This document shows, piece after piece, positions 11,743 to 20,174 of a stretch of 64,000 bases of DNA (positions within the stretch are counted from its first letter, which is position 1; each line of letters starts with the position of its first letter). The position numbers and the translations under genes are program-made. The notes under the pieces are model-generated. The model searched no databases, was not told the DNA's origin, and saw only the letters and a list, made by a program, of their open reading frames with translations. The stretch is from Corynebacterium sp. MSK041 (GTDB taxonomy: Bacteria > Actinomycetota > Actinomycetes > Mycobacteriales > Mycobacteriaceae). The stretch covers positions 186,001-250,000 of the forward strand of contig NZ_JASPJK010000001.1 in assembly GCF_030232265.1 (NCBI RefSeq), read 5' to 3'.

Positions 11743-13236
11743 TTACTTCTTAGCGGCCAGCTGCGTGAGCGTATCCACGATGGTGCGGACTGGTACACCC
11801 GTTGCGCGGGCCGGCGTGAAGCCGTAGGCGCCGCCGGTGTTCCAGGCGGGGCTGGCAACGTCGATATGCGCCCACTGGATACCTTCACCCACGAACATGG
11901 CTAGGTATGTGGCGGCGAACTCCATCCCGCCGAAGCGGTCCGGGTTGGTGTTCTTGATGTCAGCGACGGCGGACTTAATCTCCTCATCGTGCTCTTCCAA
12001 CATCGGCATTGCCCATCCCGGCTCGTCTAGTTCACGGGCAGTTTCTGCGATGGCATCGCGCAACTCGTCCGAACCCATGACGCCGAAGGTGCGCTTACCC
12101 AGCGCCACCATCTGCGCACCGGTGAGCGTGGAGGTTTCGATGAGGTAGTCCGGGTTGTCCTCACTGGCCCGCGCAATCGCATCGGCCAGAACCAAACGGC
12201 CCTCCGCATCGGTATTGATCACTTCGCTGGTGATCCCCCCGTAATGGGTAATCACATCGCCGGGGCGCTGGGCCGAACCAGACGGCATGTTCTCCGCCAT
12301 GGCCATCCACGCATCAATACGGACCGGTACATTCAACGCAGCGGCAGCACACGTGGCGGCAAGCACAGCAGCAGAACCGCCCATGTCCATGACCATCTGC
12401 TCCATGCCGGACGCCGGCTTCAGGGAGATACCGCCGGTATCAAAGGTGATGCCTTTGCCGACGAGCGCCACCGACGTCTCAGCACCCTCCGGTGCCCAGG
12501 TCAGGTGTACCAAGCGCGGTGGGTTGTCCGATCCCTGGCCCACGGCCGTGATGCCGCCGAAACCCTTGTCCTCCAGGTCCTTCTCGTCGAGGACCTCCAC
12601 TGTCAGACCAGCTGCTTCACCCACGGTGCGTGCGAGCTCTGCATAGTTGGCGGGGTAGAGCAGGTTGGAGGGGGTGTTCACTAGATCACGGGCGAGTGCC
12701 ACTGCGTGGCAGATGCTCACAGCAGCCTCGAAGTCAGCGCGGTCCTCTTTTTTGCCCACGACGGTGACGAGCGTGGAGTTGTTCGTCTCATCCCCGTCTG
12801 TGTTGTCCTTGGTTTTCAGGCCCTCGTAGGCGTACCCGCCCAGCAGGAGACCCTCCACCACGGGACGGACACCAAAATCGGCAGTCACAACAGCGTGCTC
12901 CGAGCCCTTGAGTGCACGTGCAGCAGAACCCATCGCGCGGCGCACGGCAGTTTCGGTGGAATGCGGCCCATCGGTATCACCCAGACCCACAGCAATGAAC
13001 AGAGTGCCGTCCACCACAGTCTTGGTCACTTCACCTGCGGAACCTTTCGCGCCAAGAGCCTCCAATGCATCAAGGAGACCCTCCGTGGTCAGCTGGGAGA
13101 CTGGCAGCTCCAGGCCCTCACCGGCTGACACCGGGATGATGCGCGCGGCGCCCTCGGGAACGTCGATAGCAAACTCGATCTGTGCGAGACGGCCGTGCGA
13201 GGGCAAGACGTCAGTGAAATGGGGCAAAACAGTCAT
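11743..13236 (-). CDS. pepA: Leucyl aminopeptidase (M17 family)
   Basis: This cytosolic two-metal aminopeptidase of 497 aa removes N-terminal residues from peptides. The C-terminal catalytic domain contains GKGITFDTGGISLKP (metal-binding Lys and Asp), MDMGGSAAV and the M17 signature NTDAEGRLVLADA with the metal-binding Asp and Glu and catalytic Arg. The N-terminal 170 residues form the less conserved macrodomain-like part. AAGGAGG lies about 12 nt before the ATG. It is divergent from ilvE, as in other corynebacteria. Confidence 0.96.
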   Translation of the reverse strand: MTVLPHFTDVLPSHGRLAQIEFAIDVPEGAARIIPVSAGEGLELPVSQLTTEGLLDALEALGAKGSAGEVTKTVVDGTLFIAVGLGDTDGPHSTETAVRRAMGSAARALKGSEHAVVTADFGVRPVVEGLLLGGYAYEGLKTKDNTDGDETNNSTLVTVVGKKEDRADFEAAVSICHAVALARDLVNTPSNLLYPANYAELARTVGEAAGLTVEVLDEKDLEDKGFGGITAVGQGSDNPPRLVHLTWAPEGAETSVALVGKGITFDTGGISLKPASGMEQMVMDMGGSAAVLAATCAAAALNVPVRIDAWMAMAENMPSGSAQRPGDVITHYGGITSEVINTDAEGRLVLADAIARASEDNPDYLIETSTLTGAQMVALGKRTFGVMGSDELRDAIAETARELDEPGWAMPMLEEHDEEIKSAVADIKNTNPDRFGGMEFAATYLAMFVGEGIQWAHIDVASPAWNTGGAYGFTPARATGVPVRTIVDTLTQLAAKK

Positions 13237-13317
13237 GGGGTGCTGGATCCTCCTTGTAATAAAGGTCTTTCTTCTTGGCCCCGATACTACTGACGCTGGT
13301 GGTATTCACCCGCGGAG

Positions 13318-13331
13318 TATGCTTCAAAGGC
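13318..13331 (+). promoter_or_regulatory. Putative -10 element of a leaderless ilvE transcript
   Basis: TATGCT at 13318-13323 is followed by 8 nt and the ATG of ilvE at 13332. A usable SD sequence is absent (AAAGG lies only 1 nt from the ATG). Confidence 0.45.
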
Positions 13332-14441
13332 ATGACACAGCTGGAATTCACCGTGACCAAGAATGAAAACCCGGCCACCGCTGAAGAGCGCGCCGCTATC
13401 CTTGCCAACCCTGCGTTTGGCAGGCAGTTCACCGACCACATGGTCACCATTGACTGGACCGAAGACAAGGGCTGGCACAACGCGCAGGTCCGCCCCTATG
13501 AAAATCTCTCTTTTGACCCGGCCAGCATGGTGTTCCACTACGGCCAGGCCATCTTCGAAGGCCTGAAGGCATACCGCCATGCCGATGGCACCATTGTGAC
13601 CTTCCGACCGGAGCAGAACGCGCAGCGCATGCAGCGCTCCGCAGAGCGCCTGGCCATGCCGGAGCTGCCGGAGGATGTGTTTATTGAGTCCCTGCGTCAA
13701 CTCGTGGACATCGACCAGGACTGGGTGCCCGCCGCTGGTGGGGAAGCATCCCTGTACCTGCGTCCGTTCATGATTTCCACACAGGTAGGCCTGGGCGTTC
13801 ACCCGTCAGATAGCTACACCTATATCCTCATCGCTTCGCCGGCGGGTGCCTACTTCTCCGGTGGTGTGAGCCCCGTCAAGGTGTGGATCAGCGAGGACTA
13901 TGTTCGTGCCGCGCCGGGTGGAACCGGTGCTGCCAAATTCGCTGGTAACTACGCTGCTTCTCTGCTTGCTCAGGCGCAGGCAGAGGAGAAGGGCTGTGAT
14001 CAGGTTGTGTGGCTTGATGCGATTGAGCGCAAGTACATCGAAGAAATGGGCGGCATGAACCTCATGTTCGTATACGGCTCCGGCGATGACGCCAAGGTGG
14101 TCACTCCAGCCCTGTCCGGCTCCTTGCTGCCCGGTATTACACGCCAGTCCCTGCTGCAGGTCGCGCAGGACCTTGGTTACGCCACCGAAGAAGCCCGTAT
14201 CTCTGTTGAGGACTGGAAGAACGACGTGGCCTCCGGCGCCATAACCGAAACCATGGCGTGCGGTACCGCCGCAGTGATTACCCCGGTGGGGCACGTTGTG
14301 GGCAATAACGTCGACTTCACTATCAATGGCAACGAGGCAGGGGAGATCACCATGAAGATGCGTGAGCGCCTGACCTCCATCCAGCGTGGTGAATTCGAAG
14401 ACACCCACGGGTGGCTGCACATCCTCGTTCCTGCGAAGTAG
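13332..14441 (+). CDS. ilvE: Branched-chain amino acid aminotransferase IlvE
   Basis: This PLP fold-type IV transaminase performs the last step of leucine, isoleucine and valine synthesis and the first step of their breakdown. The protein has 369 aa, and the PLP lysine is K202 in GGTGAAKFAGNYAAS. The class IV signature (EMGGMNLMFVY ... LPGITRQSLLQVA) and the C-terminal MACGTAAVITPVG are present. The reading frame is open further upstream (TTG at 13275), but MTQLEFTVTKNENP matches the family start. Its stop lies 9 bp from the convergent cobT, with no obvious terminator between them. Confidence 0.97.
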   Translation: MTQLEFTVTKNENPATAEERAAILANPAFGRQFTDHMVTIDWTEDKGWHNAQVRPYENLSFDPASMVFHYGQAIFEGLKAYRHADGTIVTFRPEQNAQRMQRSAERLAMPELPEDVFIESLRQLVDIDQDWVPAAGGEASLYLRPFMISTQVGLGVHPSDSYTYILIASPAGAYFSGGVSPVKVWISEDYVRAAPGGTGAAKFAGNYAASLLAQAQAEEKGCDQVVWLDAIERKYIEEMGGMNLMFVYGSGDDAKVVTPALSGSLLPGITRQSLLQVAQDLGYATEEARISVEDWKNDVASGAITETMACGTAAVITPVGHVVGNNVDFTINGNEAGEITMKMRERLTSIQRGEFEDTHGWLHILVPAK

Positions 14442-14450
14442 GCGGAACGC

Positions 14451-15467
14451 TTAGGGGGTTTCGCTGCGCATCTCATCGCCGACCAGCTCAACGGCGGAGA
14501 TGATTAGTGGCAGAACCGCCGCAGCGCCAGCACCTTGGCCGGTGGACATGTTCAGCGTGGCCACCGGTGTCAGGTCGAGTGCCTGCACACAAATAGTGGT
14601 GCATGGCTCGGGGCTGACCTGCCCCGCAATGAGCCACTGTTTGGTGCCCGGTGCAACACGTTCGGCGACGTAGGCGGCGAGGGCGGTGTAGGCGCCGTCG
14701 ATAAGCACGGGTGTACGCCGCACCGCGCATTGCGCAATGAACGCGGTAAGCGCAACGAAGTCCGGCGCGGAGATGGCTTGCAGAACGCGGGCAACATCAT
14801 CCCGGAAACCACGTGCGCGGAACATGGCGTCGCGCACCGCAGCAACCTTGACCTTCCACACCTCATCATTGATCCCGCTGCCGCGTCCCACAGCGACAAC
14901 CGGTTCAGTGAAGGTGAGCGTGCCTAAAACGGCGGCGGCGACCGTCGTATTGGCTACGCCGAGGTCACCGGCGACCAGCAGGTCAACGCCAGAATCAATC
15001 TCCCGATCCGCCGTGGCGGCACCGAGCTCCGCGGCGGCAAGGAATTCTTCTTCCGTCATCGCATCGGTGACATCAATGCCGCCGGAACCTGAACGAATGG
15101 CTGCGGCGTCATGGTTCAGACTCACATCAACCAAGTGCACCGACGCGTCTGCGCGCTGCGCCAAGGTGTTGACGGGGGCCGCGCCAGAGTTAATTTCCTC
15201 CGCCTGGACAAGAGACGCCTCCGGGGTAAACGCGGACACACCACGCTCAGCTATCCCGTGATCACCGGCGAAAATGATGACACGTGACGTTTTGATTGGG
15301 CGTGGAGGAGCCTCACCCTGGCACCCGGCCATCCACGCGCCGATGCTGGCCAAACGCCCAAACGATGCACCGCGTGGGTTGAGCGTCATCGCTTCCTTCG
15401 CACGTGCTTGTGCAGACAGATCCGGGGAGGGGACCGGAGGGAAAGTGAAGCCGTCAGTGAAACGCAC
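14451..15467 (-). CDS. cobT: Nicotinate-nucleotide-dimethylbenzimidazole phosphoribosyltransferase CobT
   Basis: CobT activates the lower base of cobalamin as alpha-ribazole phosphate. The 338-residue protein contains FAGDHGIAERGVSAFTPEAS, the loop AGDLGVANTTVAAA, GRGSGIND, and VLIDGAYTALAAYVAE. The GTG at 15467 lies 8 bp after the stop of the DUF3043 gene, so the two should share a transcript. No other cobalamin gene (cobU, cobS) is in the window, so its partners, if any, are elsewhere. Confidence 0.93.
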   Translation of the reverse strand: MRFTDGFTFPPVPSPDLSAQARAKEAMTLNPRGASFGRLASIGAWMAGCQGEAPPRPIKTSRVIIFAGDHGIAERGVSAFTPEASLVQAEEINSGAAPVNTLAQRADASVHLVDVSLNHDAAAIRSGSGGIDVTDAMTEEEFLAAAELGAATADREIDSGVDLLVAGDLGVANTTVAAAVLGTLTFTEPVVAVGRGSGINDEVWKVKVAAVRDAMFRARGFRDDVARVLQAISAPDFVALTAFIAQCAVRRTPVLIDGAYTALAAYVAERVAPGTKQWLIAGQVSPEPCTTICVQALDLTPVATLNMSTGQGAGAAAVLPLIISAVELVGDEMRSETP

Positions 15468-15475
15468 GGTGAGTC

Positions 15476-16177
15476 CTAGACGTTGTCGCCGATAGCCACC
15501 TGCGGTTTCGGTGTGCGCCAGTTACGCGGCTGGAAAGCGCGTGAAACGGCATACATGCCCAAACCGAAACCAGTCTCCGTGGAATCCGGGAACTTGGCGC
15601 GCACTGCCTTGTTAGCGCGCTTGCCAATGAAGATGCCTTCCGTGAAGGTGGCAAGAATGAACACCATCGCAGCCACTGACAATGCCGCTGCAACCTCCGG
15701 GAAGAACTGGCCCAATAGCATGATCACCAGCATGATAAGCGCACCCGGCATGACAAAGTTGGACAGGAAGCGCCTGGAATCAACCCAGTCACGCACGTAG
15801 CGGCGGACCTCACCTTTATCGCGGTCCAGCAAGTAGCGCTCATCGCCAGCATCCATCTTCGCCTGGATGTCCTTGTTCTGTGCACGGCGCTGCGCGCGCT
15901 CCTGCTTCTTGTATTCCTTCCACTCCTCCTTGGACATGGAAGCTTTCATTTCCTTGCGCTTCTGGGAAGCCTGAGCTCGACTCATCGCGTTCGGATCACG
16001 CACAACACCACGCTTGATCTCCTGCTCATGGCGCTTCGGTGTCGGGCGTCCCTTCGGTGGGGTGTAGCCCTTCGGCAGCTTCTTCTCCGACTCGCTAGCT
16101 GTGGTGGGCTCAGCGGTAGAGGAGCTGTTAGTCGCGGGCGCCTCGGGCGCATCAGATTTCTGCCAGGGGAGTTTCAC
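15476..16177 (-). CDS. DUF3043 domain membrane protein
   Basis: This 233-residue protein has no known reaction. Residues 1-130 are hydrophilic and strongly charged, with KGYTPPKGRPTPKRHEQE and a Lys/Glu/Arg-rich helix typical of DUF3043. The segment RYVRDWVDSRR precedes two membrane segments (about 143-160 and 166-187). A basic cytoplasmic tail follows, including RAFQPRNWRTPKPQV. The family is confined to actinobacteria. It is divergent from the HesB-like gene and lies 8 bp before cobT. Confidence 0.88.
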   Translation of the reverse strand: MKLPWQKSDAPEAPATNSSSTAEPTTASESEKKLPKGYTPPKGRPTPKRHEQEIKRGVVRDPNAMSRAQASQKRKEMKASMSKEEWKEYKKQERAQRRAQNKDIQAKMDAGDERYLLDRDKGEVRRYVRDWVDSRRFLSNFVMPGALIMLVIMLLGQFFPEVAAALSVAAMVFILATFTEGIFIGKRANKAVRAKFPDSTETGFGLGMYAVSRAFQPRNWRTPKPQVAIGDNV

Positions 16178-16347
16178 GCTCTCTAGGCTACAAAATCAAT
16201 TCATCCGATTGGGAATACGGGGCAGGGACCCGTGCGTTATGGGGTACAAAGGGGTCTCACCTGGACAAATTAGGGTGGACTAGCATCCGAACGGGAAGCC
16301 AGCGTAGGCTCGGGACCCAACACGATAAAGGCAAGGAGAGACGATCC

Positions 16348-16692
16348 ATGACTGCACCGACTTCCGCCACTGGCGTAGAGCTCACCGAGGCCGCAGCAGC
16401 CAAGGCTAAGGCGCTGCTTGATCAGGAGGGCCGTGATGACCTGTCTTTGCGCATCGCCGTCCAGCCTGGTGGTTGCGCCGGCTTGCGTTACCAGCTGTAC
16501 TTCGACGACCGTGACTTAGACGGCGACAAGTCCGACGTTGTCGGTGGTGTCCGTCTTGTCGTGGACAAGATGAGCGTGCCTTACCTGTCCGGCGCGAAGA
16601 TCGACTTCGCAGACACGATTGAGCAGCAGGGCTTCACCATTGATAACCCGAACGCCGGCGGTTCCTGCGCCTGCGGCGACAGCTTCAACTAA
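16348..16692 (+). CDS. HesB/IscA/ErpA-type iron-sulfur cluster carrier
   Basis: This 114-residue A-type carrier delivers Fe-S clusters to apoproteins. The three cluster-ligating cysteines are visible: one in QPGGCAGLRYQL and two in the C-terminal GGSCACGDSF. AAGGAGAG lies about 8 nt before the ATG. It is monocistronic, with a terminator 20 bp downstream. Plausible local clients include LipA and the Rieske protein QcrA, but that is inference from function only. Confidence 0.92.
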   Translation: MTAPTSATGVELTEAAAAKAKALLDQEGRDDLSLRIAVQPGGCAGLRYQLYFDDRDLDGDKSDVVGGVRLVVDKMSVPYLSGAKIDFADTIEQQGFTIDNPNAGGSCACGDSFN

Positions 16693-16711
16693 GCAATAGC
16701 TTGTCGACGCC

Positions 16712-16758
16712 AACACCCCGCGCCCACCTCATTATTGAGGGGAGTGCGGGGTGTTTTG
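16712..16758 (+). terminator. Terminator after the HesB-like gene
   Basis: AACACCCCGC at 16712-16721 pairs perfectly with GCGGGGTGTT at 16746-16755, followed by TT. It lies between the convergent HesB-like and S41 peptidase genes and may also slow transcription from the minus strand. Confidence 0.85.
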
Positions 16759-16768
16759 TCTGCGTGGA

Positions 16769-17761
16769 TTATTGGCAGCCGTGCTTGGTCGCAAGCCACT
16801 GCTTCGCTTGCTCTAACGACGCATCGGTTTCGACGTCCGGCTGCACCGGATCTTCAGCGAACTCCTCACCAGTGCGTGCCTTGTCCTTCGCGATGGTGAG
16901 CATCAGCAGGCTGCCATCCGGGAAGTCGTACACCATATTGGCCGAGGCGTAGCCCGCGGTAGGGGAGCCGAAACTCTGTGAGCGCTCAAGTCCCCGGAAC
17001 GACAGCATCGTGGCCTCGCCCGACGAAGCGGTGTCACCATCGACCAAGACTGCCACCGGCGCCTCCCACTTCCCGCCAGTTGTCGTGAGCGGCGTGCCCC
17101 CGCCGCTCACCGAGTTTCCCTCGACCGTGACCTGGCTGGTGTTCGTCCGCGATACGAACTCGAGCACCGTGCCATCCGGCAACAGCGACGAGAGTCCAGC
17201 GACCATCGGCCCCATGTCGCCACCGTCGTTGCCACGCAGATCAACGACCGCAGCACAGGCCCCGCCATCACGCGCGGCGGCAAGACCTGTTGCGAGCGAG
17301 TCTGCGTACCCCTGCACATCCGAGTGCCGATCGACGCCAGGCACCGTTGCCACCGCGACACTGCCTTCGACGCTGACTGCGGGCTCCGTCTTCTGCCCGA
17401 TAGCCCAGCCGAGGTTAGGGTTATCAGGTTCAATCAGCCGGGAGTGCTTTCCTCCAGCAGCTTTGACGGCGTCCTCCAGGGCGGGATAGACGTCGTAAAG
17501 CGTGTCTGCCTGCTTGGCAGCCTCCTTTGCGCGGGCTTTCGCTTCCTCGAACTCCTCCGAGTCGGCGTAGATGCCCTGTTCGGCGAGCGCGAGCACCGTC
17601 GTGCTATACCGCTTCGGCGTCTGCGTCCCTGCGAAACGAGCGGTGCCCGTCAGCATCGCGGTGAGCGTCGGCCCATAGACGAATACCAGGGCAGCCACTG
17701 CGAGGAGCAGCGCACTGAGCATCGCGACGATGATAGTCAGTACTCGTTTCTTGGTCCACAT
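16769..17761 (-). CDS. S41 family peptidase-like protein, membrane anchored
   Basis: This 330-residue protein has one N-terminal membrane segment (residues about 7-30) and an extracytoplasmic domain with S41/TSPc features. These are VDLRGNDGGDMGPM near residue 175, DGDTASSGEATMLSF with the presumed nucleophilic Ser, and GSPTAGYASAN. In C-terminal processing proteases the segment is GxxTFGKG with a catalytic Lys. Here the Lys position is not a Lys, as in the S41 branch with TAG-x-x-x-AN motifs. There is no PDZ domain. AAGGAGG overlaps the ltsA stop 13 bp upstream, so it is the second gene of a ltsA operon. It is not among the genes I expect beside ltsA in corynebacteria. Confidence 0.8.
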   Translation of the reverse strand: MWTKKRVLTIIVAMLSALLLAVAALVFVYGPTLTAMLTGTARFAGTQTPKRYSTTVLALAEQGIYADSEEFEEAKARAKEAAKQADTLYDVYPALEDAVKAAGGKHSRLIEPDNPNLGWAIGQKTEPAVSVEGSVAVATVPGVDRHSDVQGYADSLATGLAAARDGGACAAVVDLRGNDGGDMGPMVAGLSSLLPDGTVLEFVSRTNTSQVTVEGNSVSGGGTPLTTTGGKWEAPVAVLVDGDTASSGEATMLSFRGLERSQSFGSPTAGYASANMVYDFPDGSLLMLTIAKDKARTGEEFAEDPVQPDVETDASLEQAKQWLATKHGCQ

Positions 17762-17774
17762 GAGCAGGTCCTCC

Positions 17775-19697
17775 TTAGAGCTGGACCGGGTAGTCCTTGT
17801 GCTCAATGCCCGGATCGATGCGGTGCTCGACAAAAATGCCGTGCCAGACCATGAAGGCCAGGACGGTCCACAGACGGCGTGAGTGGTCAGAGACACCGTC
17901 ACGGTGCTCCTTGAGCATTTCTAGTACCTGGTCCTTGGCAAAAATGTCCTCGGTCTGGGACTCGTTGATAGTGTCCTGCGCCCAGCCGTACAGTTCATCG
18001 CCTGCGAGCCAGTGGCGCATGGGCACCGGGAAGCCGAGCTTCTTGCGGTGGAGGACATGCGGGGGAACGATCTGCTCCATGGCCTTGCGCAGCGCGTACT
18101 TCGTCGTGCCGTGAGCGATCTTCAAATCTGCTGGGATGGTTTCAGCGACGGCGAAGACCTCCTTGTCCAGGAATGGGACGCGTAATTCAAGGGAGTGCGC
18201 CATGTTGATCTTGTCGGCCTTGACCAGGATGTCGCCACGCATCCACGTGAACAGGTCGAGGTGCTGCATCCGCGCAACCGAGTCCATGTCCGTCGACTCA
18301 GCGTAAATCGGGGCGGTCACCTCACGGTGGTCCCATTCCGGCTTCGCCCACGGCAGAACTCGTTCTAGCTGCTGGTAGTTAAAGGAGCGTGCGTTGCCGT
18401 AGTAGCGGGTTTCCATTGGGGTCGTGCCACGCTCGAGCAGGGACTTGCCCTTCATTCCTTCCGGCAGGACCTGGCTGAGCTTGTTGAGCCCCTTCAGAAG
18501 AGGGGAGGGGAGCTTCTCAAACGGTGCGAGTGAGAGTGGCTCCTTGTAAATGGTGTAGCCACCGAAGAGCTCATCCGCGCCCTCGCCGGACAGCACCACC
18601 TTCACGTGCTTACGGGCCTCCTGTGCCACGAAGTACAGCGGTACCAACGAGGGGTCAGCCACTGGGTCATCGAGGTACCACATGATTTTCGGGATCGCGT
18701 CAGCATATTCTTCGGGCGAGACGATTTTGACGATGTGCTCCACACCAATCGCGGCCGCTGACTCCGCAGCCACGTCAACCTCGGAGTAGCCCTCACGCTC
18801 AAAGCCAGTGGTGAAGGTCAAAAGGTTTGGGTTGTGGCGTTTGGCTAGCGTTGCAATCGCTGTCGAATCGATGCCACCAGACAAGAAAGAGCCCACAGTC
18901 ACATCAGCACGCATGTGCTTTTCGACGGAATCCTCCAACACCGCCGCAATCCTGTCGAACAGCTTCTGCTCCTCGCCGGACTTCACCGGAATGACGTTGA
19001 ACTTCGGGGCGAAGTAGCGCTTCGCCTCGACGGTGCCACCGGGTGTGAGGGTGACGGTGCAGCCGGACTCGACGCGTCGAATAGCAGCGTGCAGACTTTC
19101 TGGCTCCGGCACGTATTGAAGGTCGACGTAATGCTCAATGGCGCGGTAGTCCAAGTCAAGGTTCAGGCCGAGTTCCGGAGCCATTTCTAGGATGGACTTC
19201 TTTTCGGAGGAGAAGACTGTGCCGGCTTCCGTGGTGGCGTAGTAGAGGGGCTTGATGCCGAACTGGTCGCGCGCGGCGAACATGACCTTGTCTTGGGTAT
19301 CCCAGATGACAATGCCGAACATTCCACGCAGGTGGTTGACTACCTCCTCTCCCCAGTGGTGGTAGCCCACCACAATGGTTTCGGAGTCACCCTCAGTATT
19401 AAAGGTGTAACCGTAACCAGATAGCTCCTCGCGCAGCTCAACGTAGTTGTAGATCTCACCGTTGAAGGTCAGCGCATAACGCTCCGGATTATCGGCCGGC
19501 CCCCAACGCAGTGGCTGGTGGGAATGCTCAAGATCAATGATGGCCAAGCGGTTAAAACCAAAGACCGCGTCATCATCATGCCATGTGCCCGCAGCGTCCG
19601 GGCCGCGGTGACGGAAGCAGGGGAGGGCCCTCTGTGCAGCGTCGACAAAGCGGGGCGCATCTGAGTTGCTGGTCAGCATTGCGAGTAGACCGCACAT
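17775..19697 (-). CDS. ltsA: Glutamine-dependent amidotransferase LtsA (AsnB family)
   Basis: This class II amidotransferase has an N-terminal glutaminase domain with Cys2 as nucleophile (MCGLLAML), RHRGPD, NGEIYNY and the ammonia-channel region. The C-terminal synthetase domain carries the PP-loop FLSGGIDSTAIA. At 640 residues it has the same length as C. glutamicum LtsA, whose loss causes lysozyme and temperature sensitivity and which amidates diaminopimelate in peptidoglycan. The homologous start is the ATG at 19697, because Cys2 must be exposed; an upstream in-frame codon at 19751 would bury it. It is divergent from ctaC. Confidence 0.93.
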   Translation of the reverse strand: MCGLLAMLTSNSDAPRFVDAAQRALPCFRHRGPDAAGTWHDDDAVFGFNRLAIIDLEHSHQPLRWGPADNPERYALTFNGEIYNYVELREELSGYGYTFNTEGDSETIVVGYHHWGEEVVNHLRGMFGIVIWDTQDKVMFAARDQFGIKPLYYATTEAGTVFSSEKKSILEMAPELGLNLDLDYRAIEHYVDLQYVPEPESLHAAIRRVESGCTVTLTPGGTVEAKRYFAPKFNVIPVKSGEEQKLFDRIAAVLEDSVEKHMRADVTVGSFLSGGIDSTAIATLAKRHNPNLLTFTTGFEREGYSEVDVAAESAAAIGVEHIVKIVSPEEYADAIPKIMWYLDDPVADPSLVPLYFVAQEARKHVKVVLSGEGADELFGGYTIYKEPLSLAPFEKLPSPLLKGLNKLSQVLPEGMKGKSLLERGTTPMETRYYGNARSFNYQQLERVLPWAKPEWDHREVTAPIYAESTDMDSVARMQHLDLFTWMRGDILVKADKINMAHSLELRVPFLDKEVFAVAETIPADLKIAHGTTKYALRKAMEQIVPPHVLHRKKLGFPVPMRHWLAGDELYGWAQDTINESQTEDIFAKDQVLEMLKEHRDGVSDHSRRLWTVLAFMVWHGIFVEHRIDPGIEHKDYPVQL

Positions 19698-20174
19698 GGG
19701 TGGGTAGCTCCTTAACTCACGGAAGAATTGGGTGATTAGCTCCCCCAACAATAGAAGCCAGATAGGCGGGTAGCAGAATCACCGCGCGGGTGGCGCATGA
19801 ATGGTAATGATCGCCCCACCTTTAGCCCGTCCCCGATAGGGGTGCAACTTCCGGTTGATCTTATTGAAGGCATTTGTGATCACGGTTACGTAATGGCCTG
19901 TAAAGTGCGCCATCTGTCCATGTCGGGGGTGTGCTTTGGCCTTAAACTTCACGGGGAAAGCGTGGGCGGGGGCAACGCGCTTATGGGGCAGGTTAAACAT
20001 GCGCGAATGATCAACTATTCTGACTGGGTAGGAATATTCTGTTTTGCTGCATGCAGCTCTTCTTACGAAGGGGTGAACGGAGCATGGAGGGTATTCACAG
20101 CTTTAATTAGCTTTCATACAGCGTTCAAAAGCGTTTAACAGCGTTCATCAGTGTGGACAGGAAGGCAGACACAC
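19698..20174. other. 477-bp divergent intergenic region between ltsA and ctaC
   Basis: No gene is supported. The region must hold the promoters for ltsA (minus) and ctaC-ctaF (plus). A degraded GlxR-like site TGTGATCACGGTTACG lies at 19875-19890, with only the left half-site intact. Immediately before ctaC is a phased decamer array (20100-20150), listed separately. Confidence 0.6.
20100..20150 (+). repeat. Array of five about 10-bp tandem repeats before ctaC
   Basis: Units start at 20100 (GCTTTAATTA), 20110 (GCTTTCATACA), 20121 (GCGTTCAAAA), 20131 (GCGTTTAACA) and 20141 (GCGTTCATCA), with consensus GCKTTNANNA. Spacing is 10, 11, 10 and 10 bp, one helical turn. The array ends 25 bp before the ctaC GTG. 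Confidence 0.75.

Noticed and set aside
19797..20138. 113-codon frame between ltsA and ctaC
   Set aside because: No SD, no family similarity, and it covers the regulatory region including the decamer array.
20100..20150. CRISPR array or microsatellite
   Set aside because: Repeat units are only about 10 bp without spacers and are degenerate; they resemble phased protein-binding sites.
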